Origin: Deltaproteobacteria bacterium | Lineage (GTDB): Bacteria; Desulfobacterota; Desulfuromonadia; Geobacterales; Pseudopelobacteraceae | DNA length: 39,238 bases | Reading direction: 5' to 3' | Assembly (NCBI GenBank): GCA_019162745.1 | Contig: JAFLLC010000230.1 | Coordinates: 1 to 39,238, forward strand | Shown: piece after piece, positions 1 through 8,235 of the stretch | Numbering within the stretch: position 1 is the stretch's first letter | Layout: each line of letters begins with the position of its first letter | Notes under the pieces: model-generated | What the model was told of the DNA's origin: nothing | Seen by the model: the letters and a program-made list of their open reading frames with translations, nothing else | Database searches by the model: none | Position numbers and translations under genes: made by a program

Positions 1-648
1 GATTCTTATGTGATGCTCCTGCTACTGGAGGATTTGCGCCGGAGGGCCCCGGTGAAGTTTGAGTTGATCGCCGTTAATATAGACTCCGGTTATCCCGGTT
101 ACCGTGTCGATGTAATTGAGCATTTTTTCCGGAAGAGCGGTTTTTCATACCGGATGGTGCCAAGTCAGCATTATGCCATCATTAAAGAAAAACGCCGTCC
201 CGGCTCTTCCTACTGTTCGATCTGTTCGCGCCTGAAGCGGGGAGAGCTCTATGAAGCTGCCCGGACGTTGGGGTGCAATAAACTGGCGCTCGGCCATCAT
301 CGGGATGATTTTATTGAGACCCTGCTGCTGAACCAGTTTTTTGTCGGTTCACTGAAGTCGATGTCTGCATCCATGCTGGCCGATAATGGCATTACTACTG
401 TAATCAGGCCGCTGGTATATCTTGCCGAAGAAGATATAACCGAGTTTTCCCGACAGGCGGGGTTGCCGGTAGTCTGCTGCTGCTGTCCGGTCTCAGGAAG
501 CGCTGACAAGCAGCGCAAACGGATGAAACAGCTGCTGGTTGAGCTGCAGACGGATATTCCGCAAGTCAAGAGCAGTCTGCTGAAGGCCCTTTCAAATGTT
601 CACCCCCGTCATCTGCTTGATCCTATGCTGCACAGGGATGTAGGGTGA
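1..648 (+). CDS. ttcA: TtcA-like tRNA 2-thiocytidine synthetase, 5' end cut by window
   Basis: The reading frame is open from base 1, so the gene starts upstream of the window. The first visible residues, Asp-Ser, fit the end of the SGGKDS PP-loop that binds ATP in this family. A CxxC pair in YCSICSRLKRG and the GHHRDDFIETLLLN segment are typical of TtcA, which uses a [4Fe-4S] cluster to thiolate C32 of some tRNAs in the cytoplasm. The third family cysteine falls in a run of four (CCCC, encoded at 475-486) followed by PVSGSADKQR. The gene converges on motB, and I see no clear terminator in the 45-bp gap. TtcA-like is secure; a related TtcA/TtuA subfamily with another tRNA target cannot be excluded. 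Confidence 0.85.
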   Translation, partial: DSYVMLLLLEDLRRRAPVKFELIAVNIDSGYPGYRVDVIEHFFRKSGFSYRMVPSQHYAIIKEKRRPGSSYCSICSRLKRGELYEAARTLGCNKLALGHHRDDFIETLLLNQFFVGSLKSMSASMLADNGITTVIRPLVYLAEEDITEFSRQAGLPVVCCCCPVSGSADKQRKRMKQLLVELQTDIPQVKSSLLKALSNVHPRHLLDPMLHRDVG

Positions 649-693
649 GCGGGAGAAATTTATATGGCAGTGAGATATCTGGGGTTTTTTGCT

Positions 694-1479
694 TCAGGGT
701 TCGCCGCGTTCAGCTTCTCCTGACAGCATGACGAGATCGACCCGCCGGTTTCTGGCGCGCCCGTCCGGAATGGCGTTGTCGGCGATCGGCCGGAATTCGG
801 CATAGCCGGTTGCCGATATCTTGTTGGGGTCTATGTTGAAGTGCTTCAACAGGTATTTCAGGCCATAGGTTGCTCTCGCCGTCGAAAGCTCCCAGTTGGA
901 CGGGAATTGAGCCGAGCTGATCGGGATGTTATCGGTGTGCCCTTCAAGCCGTAACGGATTGTTGTACTGGGTCATCACTTCAGCGATGGTGTTGATCAGA
1001 TCATACGCCTCAGGTTTAATGTTTGCCTGGCCGGAGTTGAAAAAGCCGGCTTCCTTGAGGCTGACGATCAGACCGCGCCGGGTTATTTCAAGGGTTACCT
1101 TGTTTTGCGCCCCATGTTTGACAAGATACGCATCTACAGCTGATTTGATCTGGCGAAAATCCTTCTCTTCCGCACGTGTCTTTGCCTGTCCACTTCTTGT
1201 CCTGCCCATCGGCGATATTTGTATCTCCGGCTTGAGCGATGGAATTACCGTGATCGCCTGCGATGGGATGACGTTGATTTTTGGTGCTGATGCGCCCGCG
1301 GTTGCCATGCCGAATGATGACTGAATGGACTGCATGACCTCTTCAACCTTCTTCTTGTCGCTCTGACCCATTGCATAAAGCACGACGAAAACGGCAAACA
1401 ACAACGTAATGAAGTCAGCGTAGGAAACGAGCCAGCGCTCGTGGTTTACATGCGGTTCCGGTTGTTTCTTGAGTGCCAT
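694..1479 (-). CDS. motB: Flagellar motor stator protein MotB
   Basis: This 261-residue protein has a short basic N-terminus and one membrane helix (about residues 17-37, WLVSYADFITLLFAVFVVLY). Asp22 in YADF is the proton-carrying residue of the stator channel. The C-terminal half is an OmpA-like peptidoglycan-binding domain, with LEGHTDNIPI, NWELSTARA and ARNRRVDLVM, which anchors the stator to the cell wall. MotB pairs with MotA to turn ion flow into flagellar torque. Its start lies 6 nt after the motA stop and the order flbD-motA-motB is the common arrangement, so it is the last gene of a three-gene operon. The length is normal for MotB. Confidence 0.96.
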   Translation of the reverse strand: MALKKQPEPHVNHERWLVSYADFITLLFAVFVVLYAMGQSDKKKVEEVMQSIQSSFGMATAGASAPKINVIPSQAITVIPSLKPEIQISPMGRTRSGQAKTRAEEKDFRQIKSAVDAYLVKHGAQNKVTLEITRRGLIVSLKEAGFFNSGQANIKPEAYDLINTIAEVMTQYNNPLRLEGHTDNIPISSAQFPSNWELSTARATYGLKYLLKHFNIDPNKISATGYAEFRPIADNAIPDGRARNRRVDLVMLSGEAERGEP

Positions 1480-1485
1480 GGTTTG

Positions 1486-2232
1486 TTAGTGCCCGCCTAC
1501 GAAGGCCATCAGTTTTTGCTCGATAAAATGGGGGTTCTCGCCGTTCTGGATGGCAATCAGACCTTCCAGTATCATTACCCGCCGCAAGATTTCCTCTTTC
1601 ATGCGGATTTTCAGTTTGGTGCCTATCGGAAGACAGATAACATTGGCGATCAACAGGCCGTAGATGGTAGCAACGAAGGCGACCGCGATACCTCCCCCCA
1701 GTTTGGAGGTATCGGACAGGTTACCCATAACATGGATGAGCCCGAGCACAGCGCCGATGATACCGATTGTCGGTGCAAAGCCTCCGGCTAAATCATAGAA
1801 CTCGATGCTGTGCTTGGAGTGATCCTCGTACGCCATGATATCCGCCTCCAGCGTTTCGCGCAGTTTCTGCGGATCGATGCCGTCAACCACCAGCGATATC
1901 CCTTTTTTGATGAAGGGGTCCCGTACCGACTGAGCCTCCTGTTCCAGTGAAATCAATCCGTTGCGCCTGGCCTTGGTAGCGTAATTGATGATATCCTTCA
2001 CCACTTGCTCATGGTCCACTTTTTGCGGAAGAAAAACACCTTTGATCGCCTTCAAGGCGCCGATAATCGCCGGCAGCGGCATGGAAACAAACACGGCGCC
2101 GAATGTACCTCCCCCGACTATTAATGCAGCGGTTGGCTGAATCAAAGCACTTATGTGAACACCCTCAATTACGGCCCCACCGACAATGCTCCCGAAGGCC
2201 ATCACCAACCCTACAATGGTAGCTAAATCCAT
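1486..2232 (-). CDS. motA: Flagellar motor stator protein MotA
   Basis: This 248-residue protein shows the four-helix MotA pattern. An N-terminal pair of helices (about residues 4-22 and 32-52) is followed by a cytoplasmic domain containing DPFIKKGISLVVDGIDPQ, and then a second pair around AGGFAPTIGIIGAVLGLIHVM and GGGIAVAFVATIYGLLIANVI. The conserved proline of the APTIG segment belongs to the torque-coupling region of the family. It forms the inner-membrane stator with MotB. The ATG starts 3 nt after the flbD stop and motB follows 6 nt downstream, which implies translational coupling. MotA/ExbB relatives such as PomA look similar, but the flbD/motB context settles the identity. Confidence 0.96.
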   Translation of the reverse strand: MDLATIVGLVMAFGSIVGGAVIEGVHISALIQPTAALIVGGGTFGAVFVSMPLPAIIGALKAIKGVFLPQKVDHEQVVKDIINYATKARRNGLISLEQEAQSVRDPFIKKGISLVVDGIDPQKLRETLEADIMAYEDHSKHSIEFYDLAGGFAPTIGIIGAVLGLIHVMGNLSDTSKLGGGIAVAFVATIYGLLIANVICLPIGTKLKIRMKEEILRRVMILEGLIAIQNGENPHFIEQKLMAFVGGH

Positions 2233-2235
2233 ATG

Positions 2236-2547
2236 CTAATAGTCCCGACTGTGAAATGGAGTGTGGTTTGGATCCGGAGATGGATCGTCTAACGGACTTT
2301 TGTCCCGGTGAAACTGGCTGGATCTGATACGGCCCAGGTATTTCTTTGCTGATCTGCTTGCTGACCGCCGTGAAATCTTTGCACGGAAAGCAATTATCCG
2401 GTTTATTATAGCGCTGGCCCGGTCAACGACAATATAGCGGTTGCCGTTAAAAAGTGTAATAACGGTGTCAGGGGTTTCTTCGATGCATATAATGTGGTCC
2501 GGATTCAGGTACATCAGCTGTTTATCCAGCCGCGTCACTACGATCAT
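2236..2547 (-). CDS. flbD: FlbD-family flagellar protein with extended tail
   Basis: The first 55 or so residues match the small FlbD family found beside motA: MIVVTRLDKQLMYLNPDHIICIEETPDTVITLFNG and so on, a predicted all-beta domain. The biochemical role of FlbD is poorly known; genetically it is linked to flagellar and swarming motility. Family members are usually about 60-80 residues. This one is 103, with a basic, Ser/Arg-rich then Asp/Pro/His-rich tail (about residues 57-103) that looks disordered. The start is backed by GGAG six bases upstream of the ATG. It is the first gene of the flbD-motA-motB operon. The name does not imply relation to the Caulobacter NtrC-type regulator also called FlbD. 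Confidence 0.85.
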   Translation of the reverse strand: MIVVTRLDKQLMYLNPDHIICIEETPDTVITLFNGNRYIVVDRASAIINRIIAFRAKISRRSASRSAKKYLGRIRSSQFHRDKSPLDDPSPDPNHTPFHSRDY

Positions 2548-2579
2548 AAAAAACTCCGACGGATGGATGAGTATTTTTC

Positions 2580-2608
2580 TATAAATATCAAAAGGTGTAT
2601 AAGGTCAA
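2580..2608 (-). promoter_or_regulatory. Candidate sigma-70-type promoter for flbD-motA-motB
   Basis: On the minus strand TTGACC (2608-2603) is followed after 17 bases by TTTATA (2585-2580). Transcription would begin near 2573, leaving a leader of about 25 nt that contains the flbD ribosome-binding site. The -35 is good and the -10 only moderate. This is a by-eye call. Confidence 0.35.
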
Positions 2609-2647
2609 GAAGTTTTTACCCTTCTGCGCTTCTGGCGATGCAATTGA

Positions 2648-3739
2648 TCAGATCATGGCATCGATCGCATCAAAGTCGATATAGCGTTCAGCAATTGAAT
2701 TTATCAGCTCAATTTTTTCATGATCCTCGGGACCAATTTTGGAAACATGCTCACGCAACTGGTAAAATATTTCCGAGGACGTCTCCTTTATACGGATATA
2801 AGGGATGTTGCTGTCGTCAAGAATACGCTGGGTTATATTGGAAACTGGTACATGACCTGCAATAATCAAGCCGGCAAGCCGCGTATTGTATTCCGGGATG
2901 TGATGCAGTGCCGAAGCGGTAACCAGCAGCTCGTCACGTGAACTGGTAACAATCAGGAGGGTAGACATCTCCAGATGGTCAATAACCATCTGCGAGGAGG
3001 CCGCACCGAGTTGAATATTATGACAGATGCGGCTCCGTTCAACTGAGTCGCCATTCAGGGCGAGGCCAAGGAGTTCGGAAACATGGAGAAGAGTCGGATC
3101 GGCTAGTGTCGGCAGATAGTCGAAGGCACTTGTGACCATCATACCGCTTTCGGCAAAAGACTTTGCAAGATAGCCAAGGGTGTTTGACCTTTTTTCTGGG
3201 ACCAGTTTGTTGGCCATAATGATGCGCACATCGGCCTTCTCCCGATGATAAAGCGCCAAATTGAGCTCTACAGAGTCAATAACATTCCCGATCCCACCTC
3301 CAGTTACCAGCAGGACCGGAGCGTTAAGTTCAGCTGCAATCTGGGCATTATTCATGCCGACCACCGAACCTACCCCACCATGGCCGGCACCCTCTATTAT
3401 CAGGAAATCATACTTGCTTTCCAATGCATCACAGGCAGAACGTATGGCTCTGCGCGGTTCCTTCGAATCAATCAATCCGTCAAGATACCGGCGCGTTGTC
3501 CCAGGAGTCAACGTCACCGGAGACATGAGTGCAACATCCTCCTCAACCCCAAAAACGCTGGAAAACATGGCGGCATCCTTGTCAACAAACGTGCCGTTAA
3601 AGTCCACCCACTTGGGGCCGATAGGTTTCATGAATCCGACCCGCCCATACTTTTTTAGCGCCAGATGCATCAACGAGAGGCTGATAGTAGTTTTACCGCA
3701 ATGCTGCCCCGTAGCGCCAATAAATATCTTTCTGCACAT
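2648..3739 (-). CDS. BioD/CobB-like P-loop ATPase with DRTGG-type C-terminal domain
   Basis: The 363-residue protein opens with a P-loop, GATGQHCGKTTISLSL (about residues 8-23), and then shows the dethiobiotin synthetase/cobyrinate amidotransferase-like fold: KPIGPKW, VDKDAAMF, and the IIEGAGHGGVGSVVGMNNAQIA switch region. The C-terminal third (about residues 215-330) resembles the DRTGG regulatory domain that sits in the middle of long phosphotransacetylases. Such stand-alone ATPase-DRTGG proteins have no firmly established reaction; a nucleotide-sensing or amidation role is inference. AGGAG about ten bases upstream supports the start. The gene is transcribed away from the thiamine operon and ends 100 nt before flbD, with a separate candidate promoter in that gap. 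Confidence 0.75.
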   Translation of the reverse strand: MCRKIFIGATGQHCGKTTISLSLMHLALKKYGRVGFMKPIGPKWVDFNGTFVDKDAAMFSSVFGVEEDVALMSPVTLTPGTTRRYLDGLIDSKEPRRAIRSACDALESKYDFLIIEGAGHGGVGSVVGMNNAQIAAELNAPVLLVTGGGIGNVIDSVELNLALYHREKADVRIIMANKLVPEKRSNTLGYLAKSFAESGMMVTSAFDYLPTLADPTLLHVSELLGLALNGDSVERSRICHNIQLGAASSQMVIDHLEMSTLLIVTSSRDELLVTASALHHIPEYNTRLAGLIIAGHVPVSNITQRILDDSNIPYIRIKETSSEIFYQLREHVSKIGPEDHEKIELINSIAERYIDFDAIDAMI

Positions 3740-3954
3740 GGCCTGGCCTCTCCTTCGAAACCCATCGAAATGCGTTTTGATGCGCCTGATGTCCGGCTTT
3801 TCTGCCTTATTTTCCGCCCTTGATGCCGGATTTGGAATAATAGTCGGAGCGCACGCAGGACAGCATGCCAGAAATCGGCCTTAATATCAATAAATAGCGG
3901 ATAATGCGTGGGTAAAAACCTCTTCATATACTGGCAGCACGGGTAAAATTTAAA
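3740..3954. other. Non-coding divergent region before the thiamine promoter
   Basis: The gap between the divergent ATPase gene and thiS (3740-4135) is 396 bp. The part nearest the ATPase gene holds its ribosome-binding site (AGGAG close to 3756) and no credible open reading frame. I see no clear repeat or second regulatory RNA here. The remainder, 3955-4118, holds the thiamine promoter, TPP riboswitch and terminator listed separately. Confidence 0.5.
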
Positions 3955-3983
3955 TTGACAGAGCAATCGCTATCCTTTACTCT
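3955..3983 (+). promoter_or_regulatory. Sigma-70-type promoter of the thiamine operon
   Basis: A perfect TTGACA (3955-3960) is followed after 17 bases by TACTCT (3978-3983). Transcription would start near 3990, immediately before the TPP riboswitch aptamer. That placement makes the call more credible than the motif alone. Confidence 0.6.
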
Positions 3984-3993
3984 GCAAATCATA

Positions 3994-4075
3994 GCTAGGG
4001 GAGTTTCGACTGAGAGCGGTTTAACCGCGACCCTTTGTACCTGATCCGGATAATACCGGCGTAGGAAAGCGCGAC
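3994..4075 (+). ncRNA. TPP riboswitch (THI-box aptamer)
   Basis: The conserved aptamer elements appear in order: GGGGAG (3998-4003), CTGAGAG (4010-4016), ACCCTTTG (4030-4037), CCTGATCCGGATAATACCGG (4040-4059) and CGTAGGAAAG (4060-4069). This is the thiamine-pyrophosphate-binding fold placed before thiamine biosynthesis genes in most bacteria. An intrinsic terminator follows within 30 bases, so TPP binding most likely favours premature termination of the thiSGE message. Boundaries are approximate. Confidence 0.95.
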
Positions 4076-4095
4076 ATACTTATTGTATCTATGAT

Positions 4096-4118
4096 AAGCC
4101 GCTTCTGCGGTTTTTTTT
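4096..4118 (+). terminator. Intrinsic terminator, expression platform of the TPP riboswitch
   Basis: A hairpin (4096-4102 with 4107-4113, core CCGC-TTCT-GCGG) runs straight into eight T residues (4111-4118). It lies after the aptamer and 18 bases before the thiS start codon, so it acts as the regulated OFF switch of the operon rather than as an operon end. Confidence 0.85.
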
Positions 4119-4135
4119 CGTTTATGGGGGTTAAT

Positions 4136-4336
4136 ATGCAGATTGTGCTGAACGGTGAGATTAAGGATGCGGTGGGGTGCAGCACGGTCGAATCTCTGCT
4201 GCAGCAGCTTGGTATCAACCGGGAGCGAGTTGCGATTGAGTTGAATGCCGACATTGTCCCGAAGGCAGAATATGAAAAACAGCTCCTTTCAGATGGGGAT
4301 AAAATCGAGATAGTCCAATTTGTTGGCGGAGGGTAA
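4136..4336 (+). CDS. thiS: Sulfur carrier protein ThiS
   Basis: This 66-residue protein has the ubiquitin-like ThiS layout: MQIVLNGE at the start, ADIVPKAEY in the middle, and the diagnostic C-terminal Gly-Gly (FVGGG). The terminal glycine is adenylated and thiocarboxylated, and it donates sulfur to ThiG for the thiazole ring. The frame is open further upstream, back through the terminator hairpin, but the ATG at 4136 gives the normal family length. ThiG begins 5 nt after the stop. The partners that load sulfur (ThiF, a cysteine desulfurase) are not in the window. Confidence 0.95.
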   Translation: MQIVLNGEIKDAVGCSTVESLLQQLGINRERVAIELNADIVPKAEYEKQLLSDGDKIEIVQFVGGG

Positions 4337-4341
4337 AGGCG

Positions 4342-5121
4342 ATGACACAGGCAATAGATAAATTGGTGATTGGCGGGCGTGAGTTCAATTCGCGTCTCAT
4401 GGTAGGTACCGGTAAGTATGCCAGTTTTGAACAGACCGCCCTGGCGCTGGAGGCGTCCGGAGCCGAGATTATCACCGTGGCGGTGCGGCGGGTAAATCTG
4501 GATCGCAGCAAGGAATCGCTGCTTGATTACATTGACCTGAAAAAATACACGCTGCTGCCCAATACTGCCGGCTGCTATACGGCTGACGATGCGGTGCGCA
4601 CCTGCCGCCTGGCTCGAGAAGCCGGCATGTCGGATTTCGTCAAGCTGGAGGTACTGGGGGATGAAAAAACCCTGTTTCCGGATAATGAAGAGCTGCTTAA
4701 AGCCGCAAAAATACTGGTGGCTGAGGGCTTTACCGTCCTTCCTTACTGCAGTGACGATGTGATCGTCTGCAAAAAGCTTGAAGACCTCGGCTGTGTAGCG
4801 GTTATGCCACTGGGAGCGCCAATCGGCAGCGGACTCGGTATCCGCAACCCCTACAACATCCGCATCATTCTCGAAAATGTCAGCGTCCCGGTCATCGTTG
4901 ATGCGGGAGTCGGAAGTGCATCGGACGCCGCCATCGCCATGGAGTTGGGCTGTGCCGGGGTTCTCATGAACACCGCCATTGCCGGCGCGCAGGATCCGAT
5001 CGCCATGGCTGAAGCGATGAAGCTTGCGGTGATTGCCGGCCGATTATCATTCAAGGCGGGCCGGATCCCGCGCAAGCTCTACGCCAATGCCTCCAGCCCG
5101 CTGGATGGTATGATCGGTTGA
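4342..5121 (+). CDS. thiG: Thiazole synthase ThiG
   Basis: ThiG condenses 1-deoxy-xylulose 5-phosphate, dehydroglycine and the ThiS thiocarboxylate into the thiazole phosphate half of thiamine, in the cytoplasm. The 259-residue TIM-barrel protein shows [12 protein letters not shown] near the N-terminus and the Schiff-base lysine in [10 protein letters not shown] (Lys101). It also has the phosphate-binding loops [12 protein letters not shown] and [12 protein letters not shown], and the typical ending [18 protein letters not shown]. The length is normal. It lies between thiS and thiE under TPP riboswitch control. Neither ThiH nor ThiO, the alternative sources of dehydroglycine, is encoded in this window. 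Confidence 0.97.
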   Translation: MTQAIDKLVIGGREFNSRLMVGTGKYASFEQTALALEASGAEIITVAVRRVNLDRSKESLLDYIDLKKYTLLPNTAGCYTADDAVRTCRLAREAGMSDFVKLEVLGDEKTLFPDNEELLKAAKILVAEGFTVLPYCSDDVIVCKKLEDLGCVAVMPLGAPIGSGLGIRNPYNIRIILENVSVPVIVDAGVGSASDAAIAMELGCAGVLMNTAIAGAQDPIAMAEAMKLAVIAGRLSFKAGRIPRKLYANASSPLDGMIG

Positions 5122-5137
5122 GTTGCGCACCCTGCAG

Positions 5138-5773
5138 ATGACGGATTTCAGCCTGTATCTGATCACCGATCGGCATCAGAGTGGCGGCAGAGAACTGACA
5201 GATGTCGTGCGCGAAGCGCTTGAAGGTGGTGTCAGAGCCGTTCAGCTGCGCGAGAAAGATCTATCAAGTGCCGCACTGTATCGGCTGGCGGTAGAGCTGA
5301 GGTGCCTCACCTCTGAGTATGATGCCCGCCTCATCATTAACGACCGTCTCGATATCGCCCTGGCGGTTGATGCCGATGGTGTGCATTTTGGCGTAAGCAG
5401 CTTGCCGGTTTCCGCTGCCCGCCTGCTGCTGGGGCAGGGTAAGATTATCGGTTATTCTGCCCATGCAATTGACGAGGCGCTGGTCGCAGAGGCCGCTGGC
5501 GCCGACTTCATCACTTTCAGCCCGGTGTATCAAACTCCCTCCAAGGCGGTCTACGGCGAGCCGTGCGGTGTCAAAAAACTGGCAGAGGCTGTCTGCGCCA
5601 TTGGAATACCGGTTATTGCCTTGGGAGGAATCGGGCAATCAAACATTACTGAAACACTGTCCGCCAAAGTACAGGGCATTGCTGTTATATCGGCCATATT
5701 ATCCGCCGATGACCCGCGTGCCGCTGCCGCATCCCTGCTGACAAAGATTGAAGAGTATGCTCAAGACCCCTGA
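5138..5773 (+). CDS. thiE: Thiamine-phosphate synthase ThiE
   Basis: ThiE joins the pyrimidine and thiazole halves to make thiamine phosphate. The TIM-barrel protein shows LYLITDR at the N-terminus, VQLREKD for the diphosphate site, LIINDRLDIAL and ADGVHFG. The late IALGGI loop and the GIAVISAIL phosphate-binding end are also present. I chose the ATG at 5138, giving 211 residues and the usual start just before LYLITDR. A TTG at 5123, 1 nt after thiG, is the alternative; neither has a strong Shine-Dalgarno sequence, which suggests coupling to thiG translation. The end of the gene overlaps the next one by about 17 nt. Confidence 0.95.
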   Translation: MTDFSLYLITDRHQSGGRELTDVVREALEGGVRAVQLREKDLSSAALYRLAVELRCLTSEYDARLIINDRLDIALAVDADGVHFGVSSLPVSAARLLLGQGKIIGYSAHAIDEALVAEAAGADFITFSPVYQTPSKAVYGEPCGVKKLAEAVCAIGIPVIALGGIGQSNITETLSAKVQGIAVISAILSADDPRAAAASLLTKIEEYAQDP

Positions 5774-6776
5774 TGAACGGCTCCACCCACAACTGCACAT
5801 AAACTCCTACGGTCATTATCTTCGTTGCCGCTTCGGGCTCCGGGTCAGCAAGGTTAACGTGGATGCCGGTTTTACCTGCCCCAATCGTGACGGCAGCAAG
5901 GGGACCGGCGGCTGCATTTACTGCGATAATGAATCGTTTTCACCCAAGGGCACCCATTCTGTCGTACCGCTGGAGGAACAGATGGCGGCGGGAATGGCCT
6001 ACCACCGCACGCGCCTCGGTTCTCAAAAATTCATCATCTATTTTCAGAAATATACCAACACCTACGGCTCGATCGAACTGCTCTCAGGTCTATATCACCG
6101 GGCTCTCAATCATCCGGATGTAATCGGGATCTCGGTCGGAACACGTCCCGATTCGATCAGCGATGAAGCTCTCGATCTGTTAACAGAAATCGCGAGAACA
6201 AAATACGTTTGTCTTGAACTTGGGTTACAGTCTGTGGATGACGCAATTCTGAGTCAAATTAATCGTGGCCATACCGTTGATGATTTTATCGTGGCGGTAA
6301 ACCGTGCCGCTGGTCGCAATTTTGATATCTGTGCCCATCTTATTCATGGCTTTACCGGGGAGAGCTCTGTCGATTTCCTGAAAGCTGCCGAACTGATGGC
6401 TGGCCTGCCGATTGACTCAATCAAGTTGCATCAGTTGCATGCCGTAAAGGGGACTGTTTTGGCGGAGCAGTTCCGGTGCGGGGAGTTTATCCCATTGACT
6501 CTGGAAGCATACGTCACGACAATTGCCGACTTTCTGGAACTCCTTCCGCCGCGGATAGCGATCCAGCGGCTGTACGGTTCGGCGCCCCTGGATATATGCA
6601 TCGCCCCGCAGTGGGGACTAAAAAACAATCAGATGTGGTACGCTGTTATCAATGAATTGACGCGCCGGGGTAGTTGGCAGGGGTGCCGCTTACCTGAATC
6701 AGAGCCATCAACATTAATTGCCGAGCGCTTCATGCGGGTAGAAAATGCTTTTTTGGAGGGGTCGGGAATGCTATAG
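5757..6776 (+). CDS. TIGR01212/YhcC-family radical SAM protein
   Basis: This protein of about 339 residues carries an Elp3-like radical SAM core. Cysteines 41, 53 and 56 (CPNRDGSKGTGGCIYC) have the long first spacing typical of the YhcC family, unlike the classical CxxxCxxC. Further marks are IIYFQKYTNTY, GTRPDSIS, CLELGLQS and IKLHQLHAVKGT. The reaction of the family is not established; tRNA or other RNA modification is often suspected from the Elp3 similarity. The gene overlaps the end of thiE, so it is translated from the thiamine operon message, but a role in thiamine synthesis is only a guess. A TTG at 5748 is an alternative start. Confidence 0.85.
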   Translation: MLKTPDERLHPQLHINSYGHYLRCRFGLRVSKVNVDAGFTCPNRDGSKGTGGCIYCDNESFSPKGTHSVVPLEEQMAAGMAYHRTRLGSQKFIIYFQKYTNTYGSIELLSGLYHRALNHPDVIGISVGTRPDSISDEALDLLTEIARTKYVCLELGLQSVDDAILSQINRGHTVDDFIVAVNRAAGRNFDICAHLIHGFTGESSVDFLKAAELMAGLPIDSIKLHQLHAVKGTVLAEQFRCGEFIPLTLEAYVTTIADFLELLPPRIAIQRLYGSAPLDICIAPQWGLKNNQMWYAVINELTRRGSWQGCRLPESEPSTLIAERFMRVENAFLEGSGML

Positions 6777-6830
6777 TGGCGTCATCATTCATCTACTTAA
6801 GCAGTACCCCATTTAAAGGAGTAACCATAA

Positions 6831-8234
6831 ATGTCTGAACTTCGCGTCCGTTTTGCCCCCAGCCCAACCGGGTATCTTCACGTCGGTGGTGCCCGCACCG
6901 CCCTTTTTAACTGGCTGCTGGCCAAAAATAAGGGCGGCACGTTCATTCTGCGCATTGAGGACACCGACGTGGAGCGTTCCACGAAAGAGTCTGTGGATGC
7001 CATTCTGGAAGGGATGAAGTGGCTCGGTCTGGAATGGGATGAGGGGCCTTTTTATCAGTCAGATTCTTTTCCGCTTTACAAGGAGTATGTCCAGAAGCTG
7101 CTTGATGCCGGCAAGGCCTATAAATGCTATTGCACTTCAGAAGAACTTGATGCCAAGCGGAACCTGGCGATGCAGGAAGGGCGCAAGCCGAAGTACGACG
7201 GTACCTGCCGAGAGCGTGCCGATCAGCCTGACGGTCAGCCTTATGTCGTCCGCTTCCGGGCGCCGCAGGGTGGTGTGACCTCTTTTGATGATCTGATCAA
7301 GGGGACCATAACGTTCCCGAATGAAGAGCTGGACGACCTGATCATCCAGCGCACCGACGGCACACCGACCTACAATTTCTGCGTGGTGATCGACGATGCC
7401 ACCATGCGCATCACGACCGTTATCCGTGGGGATGACCATGTCAACAATACGCCGCGCCAGATCCAGCTCTACGAAGCGCTCGGTTTTCCGGTGCCGCAGT
7501 TCGCCCATGTGCCGATGATTCTCGGAGCCGACAAGGCGCGCCTCTCCAAACGGCATGGCGCCACCAGCGTCATCGCTTACCGGGACTTGGGGTATCTGCC
7601 GGAGGCGCTGATGAACTATCTGGTCAGGCTGGGGTGGAGTCATGGCGACGACGAGATATTCAGCCGCGAAGAGATGATTCAAAAATTTGACATCGGCAAC
7701 GTGGGGCGCTCCGCCTCTGTTTTCAACACCGAAAAATTGAACTGGCTGAACGCGCACTACATTAAAAACTGCGCTCCGGAACGGCTAGCCGACCTGCTGC
7801 TGCCGCATCTCTCTGCTCGTGAGGTAACGACGCTTAATGGTCCTGATCTGATGGCGGTTGTACGCACGCTGCAGGAGCGGGCTCAGACACTGGAAGAGAT
7901 GGCTGAACGTGCTGTGTTCTACTACAACGCTCCGGTCAGTTATGATGAGGCGGCACTGGCAAAGTTCGACAAAGAGCTGCTATTAGCCGTTTTTGCTGCG
8001 GTTACGGAGAGGCTTTCATCGGCGTCGGCCGCAGATGCCGCTGGAATTGACGGCCTCTTCAAAGAGATCTGCAGCGAAAAAGGGTGGAAGATGGGACAGG
8101 TCGGGCAGCCGGTCAGAATAGCCCTCTCTGGTGGTACGCAGGCGCCCGGTATCGGCGAAATCGTGGCGACACTCGGAGTGGCGGAAACGGTCAGGCGGAT
8201 TCAGCGTGCGCATGAGTTTGTAGCAGGAAAATGA
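6831..8234 (+). CDS. gltX: Glutamyl-tRNA synthetase
   Basis: This class I aminoacyl-tRNA synthetase has 467 residues. It has the HIGH-equivalent motif in [17 protein letters not shown] (about residues 8-24) and the KMSKS-equivalent in [10 protein letters not shown] (about residues 234-243). It charges tRNA-Glu. Where GatCAB operates, as the gatCAB operon later in this window suggests, one GltX often also misacylates tRNA-Gln with glutamate; whether this copy is discriminating cannot be told here. The start is supported by AAAGGAG seven to eight bases upstream. The gene is monocistronic and converges on the hybrid kinase gene across a 44-bp gap containing a palindrome. Confidence 0.97.
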   Translation: MSELRVRFAPSPTGYLHVGGARTALFNWLLAKNKGGTFILRIEDTDVERSTKESVDAILEGMKWLGLEWDEGPFYQSDSFPLYKEYVQKLLDAGKAYKCYCTSEELDAKRNLAMQEGRKPKYDGTCRERADQPDGQPYVVRFRAPQGGVTSFDDLIKGTITFPNEELDDLIIQRTDGTPTYNFCVVIDDATMRITTVIRGDDHVNNTPRQIQLYEALGFPVPQFAHVPMILGADKARLSKRHGATSVIAYRDLGYLPEALMNYLVRLGWSHGDDEIFSREEMIQKFDIGNVGRSASVFNTEKLNWLNAHYIKNCAPERLADLLLPHLSAREVTTLNGPDLMAVVRTLQERAQTLEEMAERAVFYYNAPVSYDEAALAKFDKELLLAVFAAVTERLSSASAADAAGIDGLFKEICSEKGWKMGQVGQPVRIALSGGTQAPGIGEIVATLGVAETVRRIQRAHEFVAGK

Positions 8235-8235
8235 C

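Noticed and set aside
3670-3966. A 98-codon minus-strand frame upstream of the BioD-like ATPase
   Set aside because: It overlaps the ATPase start and the thiamine promoter region, lacks a ribosome-binding site, and its sequence looks random.
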